A DNA stretch of 21,308 bases from JAAGZL01 sp050297535 (GCA_050297535.1 JBNKSV010000040.1:1-21308), one strand, 5' to 3'; shown: positions 5,206 through 13,705, numbered from the stretch's first letter. The notes: a model not told the origin generated them from the letters alone. Made by a program: numbers and translations.

Positions 5206-7455
5206 CTAAAACTCCTCCCATTCGTCGTTGTCTTCTACATATTGTATAGGCACGACTACAGTTTTTGCGGTCTTACCTTTATCGTCTTCCGCATCTCCAG
5301 CCGACACATTGGAAGCCTGTGGCTCCAACAATATATCCTGTTTGTCATCATCTATCTCTACGGCATCAACCTTGAAGAATCGCATCAACTCTTTCAGCTC
5401 CCTGGCCTTATCCTTCATAGCACCTGAGGCAATCGATGTTCTCTCTGCCAACAAGGCATTCTGTTCTACCATCTCGTCGATACTGGTTATGGCCTGGTTT
5501 ACCGTTTCAATACCCGCAATCTGATCAAAACTAGCCGTATCTATTTCAGAAATAATGCTGCCGACCTGTTTTACCCCATCCATTATCTCGCCCAGGGTCT
5601 CTCCAGATTCGTTGACCAGAGATGTACCTGCACGTACCTTCTGCATACTATCCTTAATCAACTCCTTGATCTCTTTAGCCGCGGTGGCGCTGCGCCCGGC
5701 AAGATTTCTCACCTCTGTGGCGACCACCGCGAACCCCCTGCCTTGCTCACCGGCGCGCGCCGCCTCCACCGAGGCGTTTAGCGCCAACAGATTGGTCTGA
5801 AATGCGATCTCATCAATCACGCCGATAATCTCAGCAATCTTGTTGCTGGACTTATTGATTTCGTCCATGGCCTGTACCGCACGGCTTACTACATCTCCTC
5901 CATGCTCTGCCGACTGCTTTGCGCTTGCCGCAAGTTTATTGGCATGTTTAGCGTTTTCGGCGCTATTACGCACGGCTTCGGTTAGCTGCCCCATGCTAAC
6001 TGCCGTCTCCTGCAGCTTGGATGATTGTTTGTCGGTGCGATCAGACAGACTGTTGTTGCCGGCAAAGATCTGATCTGCAGATTTTGAGATGAAACGCGCC
6101 GTCGCCTGCACCGGAATAACGGTGGACTCAAGCCGACCAATAGTTGTGTTTACGTTGCGTTGCAGCATGGCGTACTCACCCTGGTATTTGCCATCCATGG
6201 TATATCTGAGATCACCCTCAGACAGTGAGCGCAAAACCTCGCCGGCACTGCGTACCGGGTCAACCGCTGTTGCGAAGATCTTGTTCAGGCCGTCGATAAA
6301 TTCTTTCCAGCATCCATCAAACTTATCCACGTCACCACGCGCGGTCAGGTCTCCTTTATGCGCGGCTTCTATAAGTGCATTATATTCCTCAAGCAAGTCG
6401 GTGACCGTTGAGATATTGCGATTAAAACTCTCTTTAAATTTATTGAAATCCCCCCGGAACTGCTGCGTCACCAGCGGGGGAATATCACCCCTGCTTATAC
6501 GGTCAAGATAAATCTCCGCTTCCTTAAACGGCTTAACATAGCTACGGATAATCACGTTAACTTCTGCAATAAATCCGGCCCATACCCCTTCCAATCCGTC
6601 GTCGTCACACTGCACATCGAGATTCCCATGCTCTACGTTGCCGGAAAGATTGGTCATCTCTATTTGCAGTTTATTTATACTGGAAAGCATTGATCGGTAT
6701 GACTCCGCCAGCATGGAGAACTCGTCCCGGCCATCTATCTGCCGCAGGTCTGATTCTACCGACAGGTCTCCGGCGGCAATCTTCCGTGTCGCGCTAACAA
6801 TCAAACCGAGCGGAGCAGTTATCTTTAACCTGATATTTCTGGCGTACCAGAGACCCAGCAATACCGCCAACACAAGTATTATCCACTCCGTATTTAACAG
6901 CGCACTCATGCTGTGTTCGGATAAGGCGTCGAACATGGCCGCCGCTTCATTCATGGCGGCATGTGTCCTGGCGTTGAGACTGCGCACCTCCGCCATTCCT
7001 TCATAGTACAAATCGGTACCGGCGCGCGCATTGGCCACTCTTTGCGCCGCCACAACAAGATCCCGCCACAGTCGCTCTACTTTCGCCAACGCCCCATCAA
7101 TTTCCGCATCTGTATTCTTAGGTACCGATACCGACTCGGTCATGGCCAAATCAACATAGGTATCCCCACCCTTACGTAAAGCATCAAGCGACACCTCGAA
7201 AAGTTTCCGCGTTTTGCTGAATTTAATACTCGCAGACACAGCCTTGCCCTGCGCTAAATCGTCAAACAGCTCTTTGGTGAACATCTGAATCAGCATGTTT
7301 TGCCGACTGGCAATATTCTCCACATCTGAATGAGAGTGATGATGTTGCAGTGAAACCACTGTATATAGAATTATTCCGACCAGAGTGAAACAGAACATCA
7401 GCGCAATAGTCAGCAATCTGCCTCTAACCGACATGCTGGGAATTAATCTATTCAT
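5206..7455 (-). CDS. Methyl-accepting chemotaxis protein: PilJ/NarX-like sensor, poly-HAMP, C-terminal EWEEF
   Basis: A 749-residue transmembrane receptor. TM1 is about 14-36 and TM2 about 191-205. The periplasmic helical part between them starts with HHHSHSD (38-44) and then ENIASRQNMLIQMFTKEL, which resembles the conserved helix of PilJ/NarX-type sensors. After TM2 there are about four or five HAMP-like units (about 206-258, 262-305, 308-350, 357-398, 400-445), several with the G-D-[LI] mark. The signalling hairpin follows, with tip IDEIAFQTNLLALNASVEAA near residues 546-566. A 50-residue acidic linker ends in EWEEF, matching the x-W-x-x-F tether for CheR (P. aeruginosa McpB/Aer2 ends GWEEF). 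The ATG has AAGGA 8 bases upstream. The ligand is unknown. Confidence 0.95.
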   Translation of the reverse strand: MNRLIPSMSVRGRLLTIALMFCFTLVGIILYTVVSLQHHHSHSDVENIASRQNMLIQMFTKELFDDLAQGKAVSASIKFSKTRKLFEVSLDALRKGGDTYVDLAMTESVSVPKNTDAEIDGALAKVERLWRDLVVAAQRVANARAGTDLYYEGMAEVRSLNARTHAAMNEAAAMFDALSEHSMSALLNTEWIILVLAVLLGLWYARNIRLKITAPLGLIVSATRKIAAGDLSVESDLRQIDGRDEFSMLAESYRSMLSSINKLQIEMTNLSGNVEHGNLDVQCDDDGLEGVWAGFIAEVNVIIRSYVKPFKEAEIYLDRISRGDIPPLVTQQFRGDFNKFKESFNRNISTVTDLLEEYNALIEAAHKGDLTARGDVDKFDGCWKEFIDGLNKIFATAVDPVRSAGEVLRSLSEGDLRYTMDGKYQGEYAMLQRNVNTTIGRLESTVIPVQATARFISKSADQIFAGNNSLSDRTDKQSSKLQETAVSMGQLTEAVRNSAENAKHANKLAASAKQSAEHGGDVVSRAVQAMDEINKSSNKIAEIIGVIDEIAFQTNLLALNASVEAARAGEQGRGFAVVATEVRNLAGRSATAAKEIKELIKDSMQKVRAGTSLVNESGETLGEIMDGVKQVGSIISEIDTASFDQIAGIETVNQAITSIDEMVEQNALLAERTSIASGAMKDKARELKELMRFFKVDAVEIDDDKQDILLEPQASNVSAGDAEDDKGKTAKTVVVPIQYVEDNDEWEEF

Positions 7456-7478
7456 CTTAAATTCCTTTCACCTTGCTA

Positions 7479-8012
7479 TCATGTGATACCGCTTATGTTC
7501 TCAACTTCGCCCATTAATACCTTGGCTCGCTGCTCATGCGGCTGCAGTGTATCTGCCAGCAACAGGGTTATTACCTTTTCTCCAGCCGAGGTAATACCGT
7601 AAATAAACTCAGTATCAAGCTTACTGCCAAAATCCGGGGCGTCCTTGATACTGTCACTATGCGTTAACAACACATCAGAGACCTTGTCCACCGCAATGCC
7701 GATGTTGCGCTCTCCGTTAATACCCAGCACCCTGAGGATGATCATCACAGACTCCTGACTATATTCCTCAAACTCCATACCCAGGCGCAGTCTCAGGTCA
7801 TACACGGGGACGATAGCCCCGCGCAGATTTATCACCCCCATAATGTATTTATGGGCGTTGGGTATGCGGGTTACATCTTCCCAGGCCCTTATCTCCTGAA
7901 CCTTCAGGATATCCACCCCGAAATATTCCCGACCCAGATAGAAGGTAAGATACTCATGGGCATCTTCCTGATTCGGCTCGATGGCGCCGCTTCTGATCTC
8001 AGCCATGTTCAT
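7479..8012 (-). CDS. cheW: Chemotaxis coupling protein CheW (first copy)
   Basis: A 177-residue CheW with EYLTFYLGREYFGVDILKVQEI, YIMGVINLRGAIVPVYDLRLRL, IGIAVDKVSDVLL and DFGSKLDTEFIYGI. It should link the receptor to CheA. The ATG at 8012 overlaps the last 14 bases of cheA (which ends ...GDEHG), and a GGTGG ribosome site lies inside cheA. A second in-frame ATG two codons later is also usable. The overlap implies translational coupling with the kinase. Confidence 0.95.
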   Translation of the reverse strand: MNMAEIRSGAIEPNQEDAHEYLTFYLGREYFGVDILKVQEIRAWEDVTRIPNAHKYIMGVINLRGAIVPVYDLRLRLGMEFEEYSQESVMIILRVLGINGERNIGIAVDKVSDVLLTHSDSIKDAPDFGSKLDTEFIYGITSAGEKVITLLLADTLQPHEQRAKVLMGEVENISGIT

Positions 8013-10191
8013 CGCCCACCGCTTCGTTTTCCGGCGAACCGATTACCGCATGCCCGGCCATGTCGACTCGTTTCTTTCCTCTGGCGAGCCGGAATATCCC
8101 TGGCACATCCAGGATCAGGGCGACCGAACCATCACCCAAGATAGTTGCACCCGAAAGCCCATCCACTTGCTGATAGTTGGCCTCTAAAGATTTAACCACC
8201 ACCTGCTGCTGCCCGATAAGATCGTCCACAAACAAGCCACCGCGTCTGCCATCACTTTCAACAATAACCAGCAGTCCATCGCATAGATCTGTAGCCCGCG
8301 CATCTTTTACATCGAATATTTCGTGCAACCGAATTACCGGTATATATTCATCACGCAACCTCACCGTTTCACCACGTCCGGCGACAACATTAATCATGTC
8401 AGGGCGAATCTGAAGCGATTCGATGATAGAGACCAGAGGCATAATGTAGGTGTCACTGCCGGTGCTAATGATCTGCCCGTCCAGGATCGCCAGTGTCAGT
8501 GGCAACCTGATAGTAAAGCAACTGCCTGCACCCTCTTCGGATCTGATCTGGATGTAACCCCCTAGCTCGTTGATATTCCTGCGCACCACATCCATTCCCA
8601 CACCGCGCCCAGACAGATCGCTGACGGCAGTAGTGGTGGAAAAGCCTGGCTGAAAGATAAGTTCATGGATCTGTCGTTCACACAATTCATGATCTTCTTC
8701 TACAAACCCAAGGTCTATAGCCTTCTTCAGGATCTTGTCTTTCGGCAGTCCACCACCATCGTCTTTGACCTCAATAAGGATACTGCCGCCCTTGTGATAA
8801 GCATTAAGCTCTATACATCCGGTCTCCGGCTTACCTGCAGCCAACCGTTCTTCCGGAGTCTCGATGCCATGGTCCAGGCTGTTTCTGACCAGATGTACCA
8901 GAGGATCTCCGATCTTTTCTATTACCGTCTTGTCCACCTCGGTGGTTTCACCGGTCATCTTCAACTCGATCTTTTTACCCAGCTTGGCGCTCAGGTCATG
9001 CACCATCCGGGGGAAACGATTGAAGGCGAAGCTGATCGGCACCATGCGAATCAGCATGACGCTCTCTTGTAATTCGCGGGTATGCCGTTCCAGCTGTTCC
9101 AAACCATCCTTTAGCTGTTCTATCCGCTCCATGGAGAAATCCTCACCCATCACACTCAGCATGGATTGGGTGATCACAAGTTCGCCTACCATATTGATCA
9201 GCGAATCCACCTTACCGATATCGACACGGATTGAACTCGCAGCGACCGTGCTCTCGGTCGCGCGCCGATCATTGCTCCGGCGATCCAGAGGAGCGCGCCT
9301 TTTCTCTTGGCGCCGCTCTTCCTTGCGTCGTTCTAGCGTTGGCCCATCCAATACATCCTGAGGCTCAGACCCATGCTCCGGTTGCAATTCCGGTTTGGGA
9401 GCGCTCTTCCCGGCCTCGGGCATAATCGGGATAATGATAAGGTCACAGTCATCCTCAACCCAATCAAACACATCATCCAGTATCCCTTTCGACACATCTC
9501 CATACAGATGCAAATCCCATGAGAGATAACAGCTCTCTGGCTCCAGTTTGGAAAGGCCAGGAACTGCGGCCACATCTACCTGTACCTGTAATTCCCCCAG
9601 ACTTGCCAATTCCCGCAGGATACGCAGCGGATCGTTGCCGGTTCTGGTCAGATGCGGAAGGGGGCGGAATATAATATGCCAGCCGATGGGAGAGGGTTCC
9701 GTATCCGCTGGCAGCTGTGCCCCAGCCGCCACAACAGGCGCGGGCGGTTCCTTTGCCGGTGCTATTGCTGGCCTTTCTGTTGGCTTAACCGACTCCCCAG
9801 GCTGTTGATCCAGGATGCGTTGCAGGTCATCGCACTTTTCCCTTACTACGACCTCATCGACATCGCCTCCATCCTGGGCCGCCTGCAACATATCCCTGAT
9901 GATATCCACCGACCCCAGAAGCTCACTAACCACATCCTGTGTCGGTTGACGTTTGCCGTTACGGATCTGATCAAGCAGGGTCTCGACTACATGGGTAAAG
10001 CTATGGATGTGATTAAAACCGAAGGTGCCACTGGAACCTTTGATAGAGTGCGCGGCCCGGAAGATGGCGTTTATCTCTTCGGCATCCACCATACCTCCTT
10101 CCATCCTTAGCAGGCCAGATTCCATGATCTCCAGCCCCTCAAAGCTCTCTTCGAAGAACACTTGATGGAACTGAGCCATGTCAATAGCCAT
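7999..10191 (-). CDS. cheA: Chemotaxis histidine kinase CheA
   Basis: CheA autophosphorylates and passes phosphate to CheY and CheB. The 730 residues hold an HPt domain with phospho-acceptor His48 in FRAAHSIKGSSGTFGF, and a linker rich in Pro and Ala. A P2-like regulator-binding domain follows (about 167-258). A strongly basic stretch (about 284-313, many RR pairs) precedes dimerisation helices starting at VDSLINMVGELVITQ. The ATPase has N-box HLVRNSLDHGIE, G1 VKDDGGGLP and G2 GRGVGMDVVRRNI. The end is a CheW-like regulatory domain (about 560-715). All catalytic boxes are intact. The ATG has GGGAGAGGG just upstream. It lies 44 bases after cheY. Confidence 0.98.
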   Translation of the reverse strand: MAIDMAQFHQVFFEESFEGLEIMESGLLRMEGGMVDAEEINAIFRAAHSIKGSSGTFGFNHIHSFTHVVETLLDQIRNGKRQPTQDVVSELLGSVDIIRDMLQAAQDGGDVDEVVVREKCDDLQRILDQQPGESVKPTERPAIAPAKEPPAPVVAAGAQLPADTEPSPIGWHIIFRPLPHLTRTGNDPLRILRELASLGELQVQVDVAAVPGLSKLEPESCYLSWDLHLYGDVSKGILDDVFDWVEDDCDLIIIPIMPEAGKSAPKPELQPEHGSEPQDVLDGPTLERRKEERRQEKRRAPLDRRSNDRRATESTVAASSIRVDIGKVDSLINMVGELVITQSMLSVMGEDFSMERIEQLKDGLEQLERHTRELQESVMLIRMVPISFAFNRFPRMVHDLSAKLGKKIELKMTGETTEVDKTVIEKIGDPLVHLVRNSLDHGIETPEERLAAGKPETGCIELNAYHKGGSILIEVKDDGGGLPKDKILKKAIDLGFVEEDHELCERQIHELIFQPGFSTTTAVSDLSGRGVGMDVVRRNINELGGYIQIRSEEGAGSCFTIRLPLTLAILDGQIISTGSDTYIMPLVSIIESLQIRPDMINVVAGRGETVRLRDEYIPVIRLHEIFDVKDARATDLCDGLLVIVESDGRRGGLFVDDLIGQQQVVVKSLEANYQQVDGLSGATILGDGSVALILDVPGIFRLARGKKRVDMAGHAVIGSPENEAVGDEHG

Positions 10192-10235
10192 TACTTCCCT
10201 CTCCCTGCGTTACCCGTTAAGCACCGGCCCCGCGT

Positions 10236-10598
10236 CTAGGCCAGCACTTTTTTGATCGTGCCAAGTAACTGCTCTGGATCGAATGGCTTCACAATCCAAC
10301 CAGTTGCGCCGGCCGCCTTGCCTTCTTGTTTCTTTTCTGACGCCGACTCTGTAGTCAACATGAGTATGGGCGTGAATTTAAAATCAGGCAGTTTACGCAA
10401 TTCTGTGATAAGGGTGATGCCATCCATATTCGGCATATTTACATCGGTCACTACCAGATCAAAAGCCCGCGTCTTGGCAATCTCCAGCGCTTCTACCCCA
10501 TCTACGGCCTCAACCACCTCATACCCAGCACCCTTAAGGGTAAAGGAGACCATCTGTCGCATAGACGTCGAATCGTCTGCTGTAAGAATACTTGCCAT
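10236..10598 (-). CDS. cheY: Chemotaxis response regulator CheY
   Basis: A 120-residue single-domain receiver. The acidic pair is Asp8/Asp9, the phospho-acceptor is Asp52 in VVTDVNMPNMDG, the switch Thr is in MLTTES, and the Lys is in GWIVKPF. The residue two before that Lys is Trp, where E. coli CheY has Tyr106. It has no output domain, so it should act by binding, most likely to the flagellar motor or as a phosphate sink. It is the first gene of the operon; GAGGAG 5 bases before the ATG is a strong ribosome site. A sigma-28-like promoter lies about 130 bases upstream. Confidence 0.96.
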   Translation of the reverse strand: MASILTADDSTSMRQMVSFTLKGAGYEVVEAVDGVEALEIAKTRAFDLVVTDVNMPNMDGITLITELRKLPDFKFTPILMLTTESASEKKQEGKAAGATGWIVKPFDPEQLLGTIKKVLA

Positions 10599-10711
10599 TA
10601 GTTACTCCTCAGATTAGGCGTATTTAATATTTCTAACTATTTTGAACAGGTTATGAGTAGATGCGACTCCATCTGTAACCAGTCAAGTCGATCAGAACAA
10701 CCTTTATCAAT

Positions 10712-10738
10712 GGCCGCTGCATGTAGATTGTAGCGGCC
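10712..10738. repeat. Inverted repeat overlapping the cheY promoter
   Basis: Arms ggccgctgca (10712-10721) and tgtagcggcc (10729-10738) pair over 10 bases with one mismatch (a G-U pair in plus-strand RNA) around a 7-base loop. One arm covers the proposed -10 element of the cheY promoter. It could be an operator or form a hairpin in the early transcript. No U-run follows on either strand, so it is not a clear terminator. Confidence 0.6.
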
Positions 10739-10756
10739 CTTACAGGCTAATCTTTA
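10730..10756 (-). promoter_or_regulatory. Candidate sigma-28 (FliA) promoter of the chemotaxis operon
   Basis: On the minus strand TAAAGATT (10756-10749), an 11-base spacer and GCCGCTAC (10737-10730) match the FliA consensus TAAAGTTT-N11-GCCGATAA at 7 of 8 and 6 of 8 positions with exact spacing. It would start a leader of roughly 125 bases before cheY. The rest of the 239-base gap between cheY and the amidase gene shows no gene. Confidence 0.6.
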
Positions 10757-10837
10757 GGCGCAATTACGATTTTATTTCTTGCCAAAAACGCCCAGTATTT
10801 CTACGCAACATCAGGTAAAAACTGATCTTTCTGCAAA

Positions 10838-11392
10838 TCAGGGAATGAGTTCCAGAACCCTGTTCCAGGGGAAGGCTGGCCCTGGATCAGGCTTGGTCTT
10901 TATCTTGTTACCACCGCATTCAAAATAGCGGTTATCCACATCGGCATGCCCAAGGATGTCGCTTTTCTTTATGCCCCACCTCTGAGTAATCGACCTCAGC
11001 GCCGCCACCAACATGCCTAATTGCGCCTCTGTATACTCATCAATCCCATCACCACGATTGACCAACTCTATACCTATGGAATCGGCATTGTTACCCTTGG
11101 CGTGATTCGCAATCTGATTCTCAGGCACCCCGGCCTCGACATGGCCGGACTTGTCTATAACGTAGTGAATACCCAGAACCTTGTGATTATTAAAGTAGGT
11201 TATCCAACGCTTGGCATCGCCCTTAACCGGAGAGTAAACCACGGCTCCATCCTTACAGTAAGGACCACCTATGGAATGGATTATGACCCTGTTCACCTCA
11301 GCCCTACCCTCGCCACTGGTCCTGGCATAAGAGGCCGTTGGCGGCATCAGCGCCATAAAACAGATCAGATATAGAATAGTGCAGCCTCTCAA
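10838..11392 (-). CDS. Exported N-acetylmuramoyl-L-alanine amidase (Amidase_2/AmpD-like)
   Basis: A zinc amidase of the AmpD/PGRP-like fold that cuts the lactyl-amide bond between muramic acid and stem peptide. Visible marks are RVIIHSIGGP (first Zn His), GIHYVIDKSGHV, NHAKGNNADSIGIELVN, ILGHADVDNRYF (second Zn His) and KPDPGPAFPW (Asp ligand). I take the TTG at 11392 as the start: GGAG lies 8 bases upstream, and it gives a normal signal peptide (RGCTILYLICFMALMPPTASYA). An in-frame ATG at 11479 (with a close AGGA) and another at 11530 (no ribosome site) would add an odd second hydrophobic stretch. A candidate promoter at 11462-11490 also supports the short form. It is divergent from the L,D-transpeptidase gene. 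Confidence 0.85.
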   Translation of the reverse strand: MRGCTILYLICFMALMPPTASYARTSGEGRAEVNRVIIHSIGGPYCKDGAVVYSPVKGDAKRWITYFNNHKVLGIHYVIDKSGHVEAGVPENQIANHAKGNNADSIGIELVNRGDGIDEYTEAQLGMLVAALRSITQRWGIKKSDILGHADVDNRYFECGGNKIKTKPDPGPAFPWNRVLELIP

Positions 11393-11461
11393 TCCTTTAA
11401 CTCCATAGATACATTCTTGGCGCCTGATGGCATAACCAGCCTGTAACAAAATTGATATAAG

Positions 11462-11490
11462 ATATTGAAACCACTTCATGTTCCTGACAA
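11462..11490 (-). promoter_or_regulatory. Candidate sigma-70 promoter for the amidase gene
   Basis: On the minus strand TTGTCA (11490-11485), a 17-base spacer and CAATAT (11467-11462). Transcription would begin near 11455, about 60 bases before the TTG start chosen for the amidase. The pattern is moderate and could be chance. Confidence 0.35.
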
Positions 11491-11586
11491 TTAGAAGGCA
11501 TAAAAACCACTGCAAATCGACCAGATACATTGCTAGAATGGTAGCCTATCTTGGATTGTACAGATTGGGATTAAAGATTGTTATCA

Positions 11587-13608
11587 ATGAAGAAATACAC
11601 GCATAGCTCCAACATACTGTTTTTTCTACTGTTTACCTCATTTACGGCCACAGCCGCCCCAGAAGACAGCAATACCTCTGTCACCTATGAGTACGAATAT
11701 GTCGAACACGGTACTGAGTCCAACGACCCTGCGCCTGAGGTGGAAGCTATTACCACCGATACCGGTGCCGCTGCCAGCAACACCATGGATACCGACGTCA
11801 CGAATACTGATGCCGTGAATACCGATACTGGCGCCGCTGATGCTAATACCGATAACCATGGCTTTACCAGTTCCACTACGGTAGCAGACCCCTTTCAAGA
11901 CGCAGTTAAGCAGATTCTACCGGACAATAAGCGCAACACCGTCAGGCTTGCCGATGGCACCGATATATACCGCAAAAACATCATCCTAAAGATGTACAAG
12001 GAGAACGGCTACCAGCCCCTTTGGACGCCCATCTCTATCCTGTCACTGGCAAATGAGCTATCTGCCATAGAGATGGATGGATTAAACCTGGGCGATTACT
12101 ACTTCTCGCAGATCGAGGCCGTCCTATCCAACCCTTCGCAGATAGCGCAGTCACCGGAAGAAGCGGCAACTGTGGATATCCTGCTTACCGAGTCATTCCT
12201 GCGGGCCTTGTATAATCTTGATTACGGCAAGGTCGATCCGGAACTACTGGACGCGGATCACAACTATGCCCAGGAACGCCAGGATGAGGCCCAAACCCCA
12301 CAATATCTTTCCTGGATAAAACAGGGACGCATAGACGCCGCCTTCGATTGGGCAAGACCGCATAGCAAAAAATACCAGCTGCTAAAATCCGCCCTGGCCC
12401 GTTATCTGAAGATAAAAGTGAACGGTGGTTGGCCAAACATTCCAAGCGGCAAGACCTTAAAACTCGGCCAGGAGGATGAACGCATCCCCCTGATAAGGAG
12501 CCGCCTATACGCCACCGGAGATCTATCCACGCCAGCCGGATCGAATAAGTTCGATGAACTGGTGGACTACGGCATTAAAAGATTTCAAGAACGCCACAAC
12601 CTGGAAGCGGACGGCGTTATCGGCCCCACTACCCTTACCGAGATGAACGTCCCGGTTGAAAAGCGCATCGCTCAGATTCGCGCCAACCTGGATCGCGAAC
12701 GCTGGTACTTTCCAAGAGACATAGATGAGTACCTGCTTGTAGATGTTGCCGACTTCAAGATCTACTGGATGAAAGGCCAAGACATATACTGGCAATCCCT
12801 GGTCCAGGTGGGAAAAAGCTCCACAACCACACCCATATTCCGCGACCTGATCGAACACATCGACTTCAACCCGACCTGGTCAATACCATCCAGCATCAAA
12901 AAGCTCAACATCCTACCCAGCCTGCAGGTTGATTCATCATACCTGGACAAAAAAGGCTATGACCTACTGGACGATTACGGCAACAAGATTGATCCACGCG
13001 ACATAAATTGGGATGAAGTTAGTGAAATGAACTATACCGTGCGCCAACCGCCGGGTTGGGGCAACGCCCTGGGAAAGGTGAAGTTCATGTTCCCCAACAA
13101 ACATTCCGTGTTCTTGCATGACACCAACCAGAGAAACTACTTCTCAAGGACACGGCGCACCACCAGCCACGGATGCATCCGTTTGAAGGACCCGTTTGAT
13201 TTCGCCGAACTACTGCTGAAACATCAGGAAGGGTGGGATAGAAGCCGTATAGACAAATTGTCCGCGTCAAACACTACCACCACGGTCAAACTAAAAACAC
13301 CGTTGCCGATACTTATCCAGTACAGCACCATAACGGCGACCGATAACAATGTAATCTTCCGTAACGATATATATAACCGCGACTCCAAGATAATCTCCGC
13401 CCTGGACAAGCCGTTCAAACTACACCTGCCTGATCTGCCTCACAACACCCAGGTAGCGCTACGGTCAGGTGTAAAATCTGCCAGCCGTAGCTCTGCAAGA
13501 TACCTGGGGCCGGAACCAGAGATCATCGGCGAACCCTATGAAGAGAAGTTTAAGCCAGCGCCAGTAGCAAATACCGCTGGCGGTATGTATTTTGATAGGA
13601 CGTTCTGA
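11587..13608 (+). CDS. L,D-transpeptidase, LdtD/YcbB type
   Basis: An exported enzyme that makes 3-3 cross-links in peptidoglycan. From the ATG at 11587 (673 residues) there is a signal peptide (MKKYTHSSNILFFLLFTSFT, cleaved after ATA-A). A Thr/Asp/Asn/Ala-rich stretch of imperfect repeats follows (about 40-95), then the scaffold domain (YKENGYQPLW) and a peptidoglycan-binding domain (GIKRFQERHNLEADGVIGPT). The catalytic YkuD domain has FLHDT and TSHGCIRLKDP with Cys530. A TTG three codons upstream (11578), 7 bases after GGGA, is an alternative start. It is the only plus-strand gene here, divergent from the amidase gene and followed by a strong terminator. The family is certain; the orthologue name is not. 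Confidence 0.94.
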   Translation: MKKYTHSSNILFFLLFTSFTATAAPEDSNTSVTYEYEYVEHGTESNDPAPEVEAITTDTGAAASNTMDTDVTNTDAVNTDTGAADANTDNHGFTSSTTVADPFQDAVKQILPDNKRNTVRLADGTDIYRKNIILKMYKENGYQPLWTPISILSLANELSAIEMDGLNLGDYYFSQIEAVLSNPSQIAQSPEEAATVDILLTESFLRALYNLDYGKVDPELLDADHNYAQERQDEAQTPQYLSWIKQGRIDAAFDWARPHSKKYQLLKSALARYLKIKVNGGWPNIPSGKTLKLGQEDERIPLIRSRLYATGDLSTPAGSNKFDELVDYGIKRFQERHNLEADGVIGPTTLTEMNVPVEKRIAQIRANLDRERWYFPRDIDEYLLVDVADFKIYWMKGQDIYWQSLVQVGKSSTTTPIFRDLIEHIDFNPTWSIPSSIKKLNILPSLQVDSSYLDKKGYDLLDDYGNKIDPRDINWDEVSEMNYTVRQPPGWGNALGKVKFMFPNKHSVFLHDTNQRNYFSRTRRTTSHGCIRLKDPFDFAELLLKHQEGWDRSRIDKLSASNTTTTVKLKTPLPILIQYSTITATDNNVIFRNDIYNRDSKIISALDKPFKLHLPDLPHNTQVALRSGVKSASRSSARYLGPEPEIIGEPYEEKFKPAPVANTAGGMYFDRTF

Positions 13609-13640
13609 GAAACCTCGGCCTGATCATACAACCAAAACAA

Positions 13641-13667
13641 AAGGCCCCGTAAGGGGCCTTGATTTTT
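13641..13667 (+). terminator. Bidirectional intrinsic terminator
   Basis: A perfect 8-base stem, aaggcccc (13641-13648) and ggggcctt (13653-13660), with loop gtaa, is followed by gattttt. On the minus strand the stem is followed by TTGTTTT, so it can also stop transcripts coming from brnA. It sits between the converging L,D-transpeptidase and brnTA genes. Confidence 0.85.
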
Positions 13668-13705
13668 GAGCCTCGGCTCTGGCGGGATGTCCGAGGGACA
13701 GAGCC
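13668..13705. repeat. Nested inverted repeat downstream of the terminator
   Basis: The segment gagcc (13668) can pair with ggctc (13675), and ggctct (13675-13680) can pair with agagcc (13700-13705), enclosing gtccgagggac (13689-13699). The pairings compete, so alternative folds are possible. The function is unknown. Confidence 0.4.

Noticed and set aside
4779..5249. Plus-strand open frame of 156 codons opposite cheW
   Set aside because: Antisense shadow of an intact cheW; no family resemblance.
6089..6511. Plus-strand open frame opposite the receptor gene
   Set aside because: Mirror frame of the HAMP region with Ser/Arg-rich translation typical of antisense reading.
9652..10110. Plus-strand open frame of 152 codons opposite cheA
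   Set aside because: Antisense to the conserved HPt and linker of CheA; no ribosome site or domain.
7999..10191. CheA G1 box reads DDGGG rather than DDGRG, considered as a possible kinase defect
   Set aside because: The ATP-binding Asp and Gly positions are kept, and Gly/Arg variation at this place occurs in active CheA proteins; all other boxes are intact.
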